Shown here: one piece after another, positions 52,701 to 61,305 of the stretch | How the letters are laid out: each line of letters starts with the position of its first letter | Numbering within the stretch: position 1 is the stretch's first letter | From: Pseudoalteromonas caenipelagi | GTDB lineage: Bacteria > Pseudomonadota > Gammaproteobacteria > Enterobacterales > Alteromonadaceae | DNA length: 64,000 nt | Reading direction: 5' to 3' | Assembly: GCF_013140855.1 (NCBI RefSeq) | Contig: NZ_JABBPG010000004.1 | Span: 1-64,000 of the forward strand | Made by a program: the position numbers and the translations under genes | The notes under the pieces: model-generated | The model's input: the letters and a program-made list of their open reading frames with translations, nothing else | Databases searched by the model: none | Told to the model about the DNA's origin: nothing

Positions 52701-53761
52701 GATAACCTTTGCCAAGCCACTTCATCAGGCAGTACCCGCTCAGTAGCAATATAATGTAAGATATCTCCCGCATTCACTAGATAATCCAAAGGCGGGTTCA
52801 ACTCCATATTTTGCGCACTTAAATCATGGGCTACGCCCAATAAAATTGCATCATGCTTTTCTTTAAAATAATGGAATAAAGCACCAAATTGGCAAGTTTT
52901 TAAACCCACAGGTAGTTGCAAGCTAAATTGGGTATCTCCGTGCAGAGTAGACAACAATTCTTCTTGCACTCGACTAGACCCAGGATCTTGCATCGCTCTC
53001 ACTAAAATTTCCGCCGACTTACTCGATGAACATTCAACATTTTGACAATGAGCCCGCAACAAACTTACTTTGCTTTCATCCACAAAATGCGCGCTGATAT
53101 GCGCACTCCCCTGAATCATGGGGCTTAGTTTTAACGCGGTTGTAAATGTTTGATCGTCATCTTGACCATCAATGATGATTTTATCTGCATTGGATGTGCC
53201 AATACGAGCAAGTTCCTCATCGTCAGTGAAGCTAGATAGTTTCGCAAAATCAACTTGAGAATAGCTCAGCAAGGGGTGTTCAATATCGTCGACGACCGCT
53301 AATACAATACGCCTATCTTGGCGTTTTACATCCGCTAAGATGTAATCGATCATCTTTTTAGTTCTGATTGGATGCCAACCAAAAATAATTATATGGTTAC
53401 GCAAATGGTAAAAGTCTTTGTCGCCAGTCATTGCTCTTCTTATCCAAAATGTCATAAATTGACCCGCTTTACCCAGCAAAATACCAAACAAAGCAAGACC
53501 AAACGGAATTTGTACCAATGCAACTATCCAACGGCCCAGCTCCGTCGTTGCGCTAAAGTCACCATATCCAACTGTCGACGTGGTCACTATATAATAATAA
53601 ATAAAAGTGCTGGGCTCTATAAGAGTCTGCTCACCAGCATAATAAAGTAGTACCCAGACCAATGCTAAATGGCATGCGGTTACGGCACTTAATAATTGCC
53701 AGCTAGCTTCATCGACATGTGCACGTAACAGTACAAGTATACGTTTAAATATGATTGGCAT
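52697..53761 (-). CDS. Potassium channel protein with RCK/TrkA-N domain
   Basis: 354 residues. Two transmembrane helices (about 20-41 and 78-99) flank a pore loop with the selectivity filter TVGYGD (about 63-68). A cytoplasmic TrkA-N (RCK) domain starts at about 120 with HIIIFGWHPIRTKKMIDYIL, where the usual glycine-rich nucleotide motif is altered to FGWHPIR. It resembles the MthK or Kch type of ligand-gated K+ channels. The downstream 72-residue gene overlaps by four bases. Confidence 0.88.
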   Translation of the reverse strand: MPIIFKRILVLLRAHVDEASWQLLSAVTACHLALVWVLLYYAGEQTLIEPSTFIYYYIVTTSTVGYGDFSATTELGRWIVALVQIPFGLALFGILLGKAGQFMTFWIRRAMTGDKDFYHLRNHIIIFGWHPIRTKKMIDYILADVKRQDRRIVLAVVDDIEHPLLSYSQVDFAKLSSFTDDEELARIGTSNADKIIIDGQDDDQTFTTALKLSPMIQGSAHISAHFVDESKVSLLRAHCQNVECSSSKSAEILVRAMQDPGSSRVQEELLSTLHGDTQFSLQLPVGLKTCQFGALFHYFKEKHDAILLGVAHDLSAQNMELNPPLDYLVNAGDILHYIATERVLPDEVAWQRLS

Positions 53762-53964
53762 AGTGTAGTGCGGTTTATAATTCTATAGCGCTACCTTACT
53801 CGATCTCACCTCGCTTTAAAACCTCAATAAATCGACATTCGTACTAAAAAGCAAAGTAAAAACATCAATACATTTATCGCGTTAGCATAGCATTGTGCAA
53901 AGCTCGTATTTTATCGCAACTTCAGTATACTGATGCATAGAGTATGGGAATAGGAAGATATAGT

Positions 53965-54912
53965 ATGGCAGGTGTATTAGCTTCGGTAGATCAAAGAACG
54001 CAACTGGTTGGTGAAAACCGATTAGAGCTTTTATTGTTTCACCTACATAGCCGTCACTTCTTTGCTCTTAACGTGTTTAAAGTAAAAGAAGTTGTAAAGC
54101 TGCCACACCTCCATAGTATGCCAAACGCTCACCCTAAAGTATGTGGCGTTACTAACATACGAGGCGAATCTATTCCTGTCATTGATTTGCGTCGCGCAAT
54201 CTGTATGCCTGAGTGTGAACGGGATAGCGATAGCAACCTAGTGATCACAGAATATAACCGCTCAGTACAAGCCTTTTTAGTCGGCAAGGTAGACCAAATA
54301 GTTAACACCACTTGGCAAGATATCATGCCAACCCCCAGCTCTGTTGGCAAAAACCATTATCTTACAGCATTGACCAAAATCAAACGAGATGGTGTCGAAC
54401 ATATCGTCGAGATCATTGATGTTGAAAAAGTACTGGCTGAGATTGTGTCATATGATGTCGTCATCTCCGAAGATGTTTTAGATAAAAGTATCATTGATGA
54501 GTTTCATGGCCGTAAAATTTTACATGCCGATGATTCACCCACAGCCCGACGCCAAGTCGCAGATACCCTTGCACAATTAGGTATTGAAATCATCCCGGCA
54601 ACGGATGGTCAAGAAGCCCTAAATGTGCTCAAGCACTGGGCTGATGAAGGTATCGATGTTAATAAAGAACTACTAGCAGTGATCACCGATGCTGAAATGC
54701 CCGCAATGGACGGATATCGACTCACTTATGAAATACGAAACGATAGCCGCTTAAAAGATTTATATGTGATCTTGAATACGTCACTCAGTGGTAGCTTTAA
54801 TAAGGCAATGGTCGAGAAAGTAGGCTGTAACGCGTTTTTATCTAAGTTCCAGCCAGATCTCTTGGTTGAAGAAATACAAAATCGACTCAAAGAAGTATTA
54901 AACAAAGAATAA
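53965..54912 (+). CDS. cheV: Chemotaxis protein CheV (CheW-receiver)
   Basis: 315 residues from MAGVLASVDQRTQLVG, with AGGA nine bases upstream; an ATG seven codons earlier is open. A CheW domain (about 15-155) with NIRGESIPVIDLRRA is followed by a receiver domain (about 180-312): acidic pair in LHADDSPTARRQ, phospho-acceptor Asp in ITDAEMPAMDGYR, Lys in LSKFQPD. It couples chemoreceptors to CheA in a phosphorylation-dependent way. It stands just before uvrD but is separated by about 150 bp. Confidence 0.95.
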   Translation: MAGVLASVDQRTQLVGENRLELLLFHLHSRHFFALNVFKVKEVVKLPHLHSMPNAHPKVCGVTNIRGESIPVIDLRRAICMPECERDSDSNLVITEYNRSVQAFLVGKVDQIVNTTWQDIMPTPSSVGKNHYLTALTKIKRDGVEHIVEIIDVEKVLAEIVSYDVVISEDVLDKSIIDEFHGRKILHADDSPTARRQVADTLAQLGIEIIPATDGQEALNVLKHWADEGIDVNKELLAVITDAEMPAMDGYRLTYEIRNDSRLKDLYVILNTSLSGSFNKAMVEKVGCNAFLSKFQPDLLVEEIQNRLKEVLNKE

Positions 54913-55061
54913 CTGGTTATTCGTACAGTGATTACACTTTTTTTTGTTTAACAAAATCAATACGATAAATTCCTTATGCCTGCTTTTTAAAGCCCGTAAC
55001 TGGGCAACGCCCCCCTAACACAGGTATACTTTGCGTTCATTTTACTGAAATAGGCGTGGTA

Positions 55062-57227
55062 ATGGACGTTTCTGAATTAATCGATGGCTTAAACGAAAAA
55101 CAACGTGAGGCAGTAGCAGCACCACTGCAAAATATGTTGGTCCTCGCAGGCGCAGGCTCGGGCAAAACCCGAGTATTAGTGCATCGTATCGCTTGGTTAA
55201 TGCAAGTAGAACACGCCTCAGCCTACAGTATTTTTGCTGTTACCTTTACCAATAAAGCAGCCAAAGAAATGCGCACCCGAGTTGAAGAAACTTTGCGCTC
55301 ACCAGTGGGTGGTATGTGGATTGGTACTTTCCATGGTTTATCACATCGCATTTTACGCGCTCACCACCGTGAAGCGAACTTGCCAGAAGCATTTCAGATT
55401 TTAGATACAGACGATCAGGTTCGTATGATCCGTCGTCTTTTAAAAGCCATGAATATTGATGAAAAGAAATGGCCGCCAAAACAAATCGCATGGTATATCA
55501 GTGCAAGAAAAGACGAAGGACAAAGGCCCAGAGATATCCAAGCTTATGATGTGAATGAGCAACTATTACTACGTGTTTACACCGCCTATCAAGATGCCTG
55601 CGACAGAGCTGGATTAGTCGACTTTGCGGAGATTTTGTTACGCTGTTATGAGCTGCTGCAGCAGCAACCTACGTTATTACGCCATTATCAACAACGCTTC
55701 AGACATATGCTGGTAGATGAATTTCAAGATACCAACAGCATTCAATATCGCTGGCTAAAGCTCCTTGCGGGCCAAGATAATACCATGATGATTGTCGGTG
55801 ATGATGACCAGAGTATCTATGGTTGGCGCGGAGCAAAAATTGAAAATATTAAACGCTTCTTGGAAGACTTTTCGGCAGAAACTATTCGTCTTGAGCAAAA
55901 CTACCGCTCCACCGCCACCATTCTAAAAGCATCTAATGCTCTGATCCAAAATAATGCAGAGCGTATGGGAAAAAGTTTATGGACCGATGGTAACCAAGGT
56001 GAACCCATCTCCATTTACGCCGCCTTTAATGAATTAGACGAAGCGCGTTTTGTGGTCAGTAAAATTCGCACTTGGCTAAACGGTGGCAATGCATTGCAAG
56101 ATTGCGCCATTTTATACAGAAATAATGCACAGTCTCGGGTACTCGAAGAAGCGATGTTACAAGAAGGATTAAAATACCGTATTTATGGCGGTATGCGTTT
56201 CTTCGAACGCCAAGAGATTAAAGATGCGCTTGCCTATTTACGCTTGATCAGTAATCGTCAAGACGATGCCGCATTTGAGCGCGTGATCAATACTCCTGCT
56301 CGTGGCATTGGCGATAAAACCTTAAGCCATATTCGCGATTGTGCCCGCAATGAGTCTATGCCATTGTGGTACGCAGCCAAAGCAGTGATTGAACAAAACC
56401 ATTTGGCAGGTCGAGCTGCCACAGCTGTTTCGCGCTTTATTGAGCTCGTCGAGCAGCTAGATGACAAAATAACGGAGCTTGAGTTATCCGAGCAAGCCAA
56501 GACCACAATAGAGCAATCAGGCTTGATGGCAATGTATCAAGCAGAAAAAGGCGAAAAAGGCCGTGCTCGCGTAGAGAACTTAGAAGAATTGATCAGTGCT
56601 TGTGGTCAATATGAGCCACCCATTGATGAAGATTTTAGCTCACCACTACAGGGATTCTTAGCCTATACCTCTTTAGAGTCTGGCGAAGGCCAAGCCGATG
56701 AGCACGAAGATGCCGTGCAAATGATGACTTTGCACTCAGCAAAAGGGCTAGAGTTTCCATTGGTATTTATGGTTGGTGTTGAAGAAGGCATGTTCCCCTC
56801 TCAGCAAAGTCATGAAGAGTCGGGTAGACTTGAAGAAGAACGCCGCCTTTGTTACGTGGGGATGACACGCGCAATGGAGAAACTCTACATCAGCCATGCA
56901 GAAAGTCGACGTTTGTATGGGCAAGAGAAACATCACAGCCCATCGCGTTTCTTACGAGAGCTCCCAGAAGAGTGTGTAGAAGAAATCCGCATCAAAACTC
57001 AGGTATCAAGACCTGTAAACAGTGGACGCTTCAGCGCGTCTGTAACCCATGCAGCTTTTGAAGACAGTGGCTACAACCTTGGACAACGCGTTCTACACGC
57101 AAAATTTGGTGCAGGAACCGTACTGAACTATGAAGGCAGTGGTGCCCAATCACGGATCCAAGTGAATTTTGATGATGTTGGCACCAAGTGGTTGGTAACA
57201 GCGTATGCCCGCTTACAAAGCTTCTAA
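55062..57227 (+). CDS. uvrD: DNA helicase II UvrD
   Basis: 721 residues from MDVSELIDGLNEKQREAVAAP, which aligns with the E. coli start; GTG two codons before is in frame. Superfamily 1A motifs: GAGSGKTRVL (about 32-41), VDEFQDTN (about 220-227), GDDDQSIYGWRGA (about 249-261) and EQNYRST. A C-terminal Tudor-like part ends the protein. It acts in mismatch and nucleotide-excision repair. The 3' end overlaps tmcA by 23 bp. Confidence 0.97.
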   Translation: MDVSELIDGLNEKQREAVAAPLQNMLVLAGAGSGKTRVLVHRIAWLMQVEHASAYSIFAVTFTNKAAKEMRTRVEETLRSPVGGMWIGTFHGLSHRILRAHHREANLPEAFQILDTDDQVRMIRRLLKAMNIDEKKWPPKQIAWYISARKDEGQRPRDIQAYDVNEQLLLRVYTAYQDACDRAGLVDFAEILLRCYELLQQQPTLLRHYQQRFRHMLVDEFQDTNSIQYRWLKLLAGQDNTMMIVGDDDQSIYGWRGAKIENIKRFLEDFSAETIRLEQNYRSTATILKASNALIQNNAERMGKSLWTDGNQGEPISIYAAFNELDEARFVVSKIRTWLNGGNALQDCAILYRNNAQSRVLEEAMLQEGLKYRIYGGMRFFERQEIKDALAYLRLISNRQDDAAFERVINTPARGIGDKTLSHIRDCARNESMPLWYAAKAVIEQNHLAGRAATAVSRFIELVEQLDDKITELELSEQAKTTIEQSGLMAMYQAEKGEKGRARVENLEELISACGQYEPPIDEDFSSPLQGFLAYTSLESGEGQADEHEDAVQMMTLHSAKGLEFPLVFMVGVEEGMFPSQQSHEESGRLEEERRLCYVGMTRAMEKLYISHAESRRLYGQEKHHSPSRFLRELPEECVEEIRIKTQVSRPVNSGRFSASVTHAAFEDSGYNLGQRVLHAKFGAGTVLNYEGSGAQSRIQVNFDDVGTKWLVTAYARLQSF

Positions 57228-59277
57228 CTTGGACACCTTATTTGCCGAATTAGCCCATAACCAACACCGTCAGCTGTTTTTGCTGTGCGGTGAACACCAT
57301 TGGGCTATTCGGCAAGTCAAAAATCTATTTAAGCCATCCGCCAACTGCCTACTTCTGTCAAAACACCCTGAACTGGCAAACGCATGCTGGCCCGAGCATT
57401 TGCATCAGATCCTTGGCCAAGAGTTTGAACTGGCGCTTTACGATGGCTATGCAGGCATAGAGCCAAACAAACTGGCAGCACTCAGTGGTACCGTCAAAGC
57501 CGGTGGATTACTCATATTAATACTTCCTGAACTCGATGACTTGCCTTGCTGGCAAGATCCTAGCCTCGCGACATGGTGCTCTCACGGTTTTACTGCCACA
57601 CAAAGCCCCTTTTTGCAACGCTGGCAAAAGCTGTTTAAAGAACTAGATATCTCGTTTTACTCTCAACGCCATGGGTTATCGTTGTCGCTGCATGGTAAAT
57701 CCCAGCAATCACACATAGATTTTAGCGAACAACAAAGTACGCTTACAGAGATAACCACACGGCTGCAAAGCAAAAAACCTCACCCGATTTTACTCAGTGC
57801 TGATCGGGGTCGTGGTAAATCTGCCACCCTTGGTATGCTAGCGGCAGCAATGCGTGATCATACCTTTATTATTTGCGCCCTACAGTACCGTGCTGTGGTG
57901 AATAGTTTCAAGCATTTAGCTCGGCAATTGGATATGAATTATCTAGGCCATGAAAGGCACATTGCAAACCTACGCTTTGTCCCACCGGATCAGCTACTGA
58001 CAATGCAGTTAAGCGATGAAATAGTCCTTATCGACGAAGCCGCCGCCATTCCAGTGCCTATATTAATAGCCCTTGTGAACAAAGCTCAGCGCTGCGTATT
58101 TTCTAGCACAATCATTGGCTATGAAGGCAATGGGCGAGGTTACACACTAAGATTTAAACGTTATCTATCAAAGTACTATCCTGAGTTTTTAGCTTTGCAA
58201 ATGCAACAACCCATTCGCTATCAGCAGCACGATCCCCTAGAAGCTCAGATAAACCACCTGTTTGCGTTAGATTGTCATTACCCGACCACTGAAGACACTA
58301 GCAACTTAACATATGCCAAACTAACCGCTTGCGAGCTTGCGCTAAATGAACCTTTGCTACACCAAGCATTTTCGCTGTTGGTGCTGGCACATTATCAAAC
58401 AACCGTCAACGACTTGCGTCAACTGCTAGACAGCCCATCGCAGGCTATTTTTATAGTGCGAAATTCCCAACAGCTTCTTGGCTTAAGTTTGGTTAATTTT
58501 GAAGGGCAGATTGAATATGAACTACATGACGATATTGCTCAAGGGAAACGTCGCCCTAAAGGGCATTTACTGCCTCAGCAACTATTTGCAGCACAAGGCG
58601 AGTCTCACTTTCTAACAGCCAAAACAGCACGTATCGTACGCATCGCTATTGCACCCAACTTACATGGCAAAGGCCTAGGTACGCAGTTACTCAAATATGT
58701 CGAGCAGCAACTAGAGCAATCGGTGGATTATGTAGGCAGCAGCTTTGGCGCGACGTCAACCCTCTTGAACTTTTGGCAAAAGAATGACTATAAAACAGTT
58801 AAATTAGGGTATAAACAAGATAAAGCCAGTGGGGAATATGCCGCAATGGTGTTGAAAAGCACTACAGATCCAGAACCTCATCTAGAATGTCTTTACCAGC
58901 ATTTTAGAATGAATTTTACCTATCAACTAAGTAATCTTTATCAACAGTTGCCTTGGCAATTAGTAAAGTGCATTCTCGTTGCCATGCCCACACAGGATAT
59001 TCCTGAACCTCTCATCAGACAGTTGAACTTTATGATGAGCAAACAAACGCTGCTAGAACAAGATAGTGCAACACTATGGCAAGTATTAGTCTGTTGCCCA
59101 GCACTATTATTAGCCTTATCAGATATTTCACAACAATTAGGTATTAGACTATTATTACAAAATAATACTAAAGAGCTGCTTAAAGTCGACTTGTCTCTAG
59201 ACTCTAAAAAACAGTTTTCTCTAGCTTTCAATACCTTGGTACGTGAAATACATGAACAGCTTAGCACATTACATTAA
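57205..59277 (+). CDS. tmcA: tRNA(Met) cytidine acetyltransferase TmcA
   Basis: 690 residues: an N-terminal DUF1726 part (about 1-170), an RNA-helicase-like ATPase with Walker A SADRGRGKSATLG (about 197-209) and LIDEAAAIPVPIL (about 275-287), then a GNAT acetyltransferase with IAPNLHGKGLGTQLL (about 482-496), then a tRNA-binding tail. It makes N4-acetylcytidine at the wobble base of elongator tRNA-Met. It starts inside the end of uvrD, so the two are likely one transcript. Confidence 0.95.
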   Translation: MPAYKASNLDTLFAELAHNQHRQLFLLCGEHHWAIRQVKNLFKPSANCLLLSKHPELANACWPEHLHQILGQEFELALYDGYAGIEPNKLAALSGTVKAGGLLILILPELDDLPCWQDPSLATWCSHGFTATQSPFLQRWQKLFKELDISFYSQRHGLSLSLHGKSQQSHIDFSEQQSTLTEITTRLQSKKPHPILLSADRGRGKSATLGMLAAAMRDHTFIICALQYRAVVNSFKHLARQLDMNYLGHERHIANLRFVPPDQLLTMQLSDEIVLIDEAAAIPVPILIALVNKAQRCVFSSTIIGYEGNGRGYTLRFKRYLSKYYPEFLALQMQQPIRYQQHDPLEAQINHLFALDCHYPTTEDTSNLTYAKLTACELALNEPLLHQAFSLLVLAHYQTTVNDLRQLLDSPSQAIFIVRNSQQLLGLSLVNFEGQIEYELHDDIAQGKRRPKGHLLPQQLFAAQGESHFLTAKTARIVRIAIAPNLHGKGLGTQLLKYVEQQLEQSVDYVGSSFGATSTLLNFWQKNDYKTVKLGYKQDKASGEYAAMVLKSTTDPEPHLECLYQHFRMNFTYQLSNLYQQLPWQLVKCILVAMPTQDIPEPLIRQLNFMMSKQTLLEQDSATLWQVLVCCPALLLALSDISQQLGIRLLLQNNTKELLKVDLSLDSKKQFSLAFNTLVREIHEQLSTLH

Positions 59278-60358
59278 CGCGCTTTTTGCCACTATGCTCT
59301 CGTTAGCCAGTGGCTTTGGGCAAGCTGACGCGCCGCCACTCAAACTGGGTATGTCGATAGCTTTGAGCGGACCTGCTCAGGAGATAGGCAAACAACTTCG
59401 TGATGGGGCTATGCTGCACTTTGAAGCTGAGAACCTAGAAGGCGGTATTGCGGGACGCCCCATTGAATTACTCGTACTTGATGATGGGTATGAACCTAAT
59501 CGTACGGTGCTTAACACAAAGCAATTCATCTACCAAGATAAGGTTGACGCATTGTTTGGCTATATGGGCACCCCCACCACAGCTGCAATTCGTCCGCTAC
59601 TAGAGCACAGTAAAACCCCTCTACTTATGCCATTTACAGGCGCAGACTTTTTGCATCAAATCGACAAATATCACGTATTTAATTTAAGAGCGAGTTACCA
59701 AGATGAAGCGCAAGAACATATTAAATACCTTGTTAGCGAGAAAAACCATCAACATATTGCACTACTGATCCAAGCTGATGAATTCGGCATTACCGTTGAG
59801 AAAAGTTTAACAAAGGCACTCGCTCTAAAAGAGTTAACGCCCTCGACAATAGCCCGCTTTAGGCGCAATACCAGCGATGTTGAAAAAGCTTTTGAGCAAA
59901 TCAATCAAACCAATGCTACTGCAGTTATAATGATTGGTACCTACGAGCCTTTGGCAACCTTTATACGGTTAGCTGAGCGGGCCAAACAGCATCTGGAATT
60001 TACCAGCGTATCCTTTGTCTCTAGTAAAGAGCTCTTCGCTCGCGTCAAGCCAGAACACCCTATAATGGTTACTGAAGTGGTCCCTAACCCTCTTTTATGC
60101 AAGGCAATGTTGTGTGAAAAATTTCGTCGCGTTGTAGCACAAAAACCACATTTAAAAATCGACCATATCCTGTTCGAAGGCTATCTTAATGCGCTCGTTT
60201 TTAGTCATGCAGTCAAACAATGTCAAACACAATACTCTGTGCAATGCCTACTCAATAAATTGCCATGGGTATTGGAGCATGAGCGTGATTTAAAAATGCT
60301 TTTTGAGCTTTCAAAACAACAAAAGAAATTACCAGTGTACCGCTCATATTCATCATAA
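59243..60358 (+). CDS. Orphan periplasmic solute-binding protein (branched-chain amino acid type)
   Basis: 371 residues. A signal peptide spans about 1-28 (cleavage near GQADA). The GTG start gives a Lys at position 2, useful for export; an ATG three codons later is the alternative. The rest is a type-I periplasmic-binding fold: LGMSIALSGPAQEIGKQLRDGA (split at 34-55), ELLVLDDGYEPNRTV, LFGYMGTPTTAAIRPLL. No permease or ATPase is nearby. The start overlaps tmcA and a CheW-CZB gene follows in 43 bp, so a sensory rather than transport role is possible. Confidence 0.85.
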   Translation: MKYMNSLAHYINALFATMLSLASGFGQADAPPLKLGMSIALSGPAQEIGKQLRDGAMLHFEAENLEGGIAGRPIELLVLDDGYEPNRTVLNTKQFIYQDKVDALFGYMGTPTTAAIRPLLEHSKTPLLMPFTGADFLHQIDKYHVFNLRASYQDEAQEHIKYLVSEKNHQHIALLIQADEFGITVEKSLTKALALKELTPSTIARFRRNTSDVEKAFEQINQTNATAVIMIGTYEPLATFIRLAERAKQHLEFTSVSFVSSKELFARVKPEHPIMVTEVVPNPLLCKAMLCEKFRRVVAQKPHLKIDHILFEGYLNALVFSHAVKQCQTQYSVQCLLNKLPWVLEHERDLKMLFELSKQQKKLPVYRSYSS

Positions 60359-60401
60359 TGTTCTATTCTTTAACAATACCATTGTGCTTGTTGAGGAAAA
60401 T

Positions 60402-61250
60402 ATGGATTTAATCAATTTCCGAGTCGGACAAAAAACCATTTCATTGAAGATTTTGGATATTCTGCTCACTGAACGCTACGAAGGAAACTTAACGTCCTTG
60501 CCCAACGGTAACCCCAGCTTCTTGGGCGTCAAAGACTACATGGGAACACCCACGCCTATTTTTGACTTGGGTATCATTCTAAATAATCAGTCTTCTCACG
60601 AAATAAATTCTGCATTAGTAGAGCTGTTACGCTCTAAAGAAGAAGAACACAGAGATTGGCTGCACGCATTAGAAAGAAGCGTAATGAAAGGCCACGATTT
60701 TGATAAGGCAAGAGACCCAAAGCAATGTGCCTTTGGGCAATGGCTTTACAGTTTTAAAACTGAAAATGAAGATTTAAAAGCCATATTACATAGATTTGAA
60801 GAGCCGCATAATCGCCTACATTCACTGGCTGATAAATTACTAACATTGTGCGAACAAGATAAGCAACAAGAAGCCATTATGATGCTAGAAAAAGAACGTT
60901 CAACAACCTACGTAAAACTAATGCGCCTATTTGAGTCTGCAAGGGAGCAGATAAGCTTGGATCACAAACCAATCATCGTATTTACGACACAAGATGGACA
61001 CAAGCCCCATATCGGCTTGTTAGTTGATCAGGTTGAAGACAACATGCACTGTGAAGAAGACGAGGTTAAGTCTCTGAGTGAGATTACCAATATAGGCTTT
61101 GAAATAGATGCGCAGACAAAAAAGATGATGCAAGGATTGATAAAGCGTGGCAACACACATACCGTGTTAATTGACCCCAGTGCGATATTTAGGCCTGAAC
61201 ATTTACAAGGCTATGAGCCAGAAGAAACCGAAAGCTACGGTTTGTTTTAA
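60402..61250 (+). CDS. CheW-like protein with an inserted CZB zinc-binding domain
   Basis: 282 residues from an ATG with GAGGAA upstream. Residues 1-65 are the first half of a CheW domain (GNPSFLGVKDYMGTPTPIFDL), and about 191-262 the second half (IIVFTTQDGHKPHIGLLVDQVEDNM). Between them, about 75-180, is a CZB domain: H83 with W86 (HRDW), C109 (QCAFGQW), H136 and H140 (EPHNRLH), the His-Cys-His-His zinc set. It likely couples a receptor array to CheA in response to zinc or oxidants. It follows the binding-protein gene by 43 bp. Confidence 0.85.
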   Translation: MDLINFRVGQKTISLKILDILLTERYEGNLTSLPNGNPSFLGVKDYMGTPTPIFDLGIILNNQSSHEINSALVELLRSKEEEHRDWLHALERSVMKGHDFDKARDPKQCAFGQWLYSFKTENEDLKAILHRFEEPHNRLHSLADKLLTLCEQDKQQEAIMMLEKERSTTYVKLMRLFESAREQISLDHKPIIVFTTQDGHKPHIGLLVDQVEDNMHCEEDEVKSLSEITNIGFEIDAQTKKMMQGLIKRGNTHTVLIDPSAIFRPEHLQGYEPEETESYGLF

Positions 61251-61262
61251 ACACTTTACAAA

Positions 61263-61292
61263 CAAAAGCGCCGCTATGACAGCGGCGTTTTT
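61263..61292. terminator. Bidirectional terminator between the CheW-CZB gene and typA
   Basis: AAAAGCGCCGCT-ATGAC-AGCGGCGTTTTTT: a GC-rich stem with T6 on the plus strand and T4 on the minus, between convergent genes. Confidence 0.92.
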
Positions 61293-61305
61293 TATTGAAA
61301 AGAAA

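Noticed and set aside
54915-54955. A possible terminator after cheV.
   Set aside because: AGTG-ATTA-CACT followed by a T run has only a 4-bp AT-rich stem, too weak to call.
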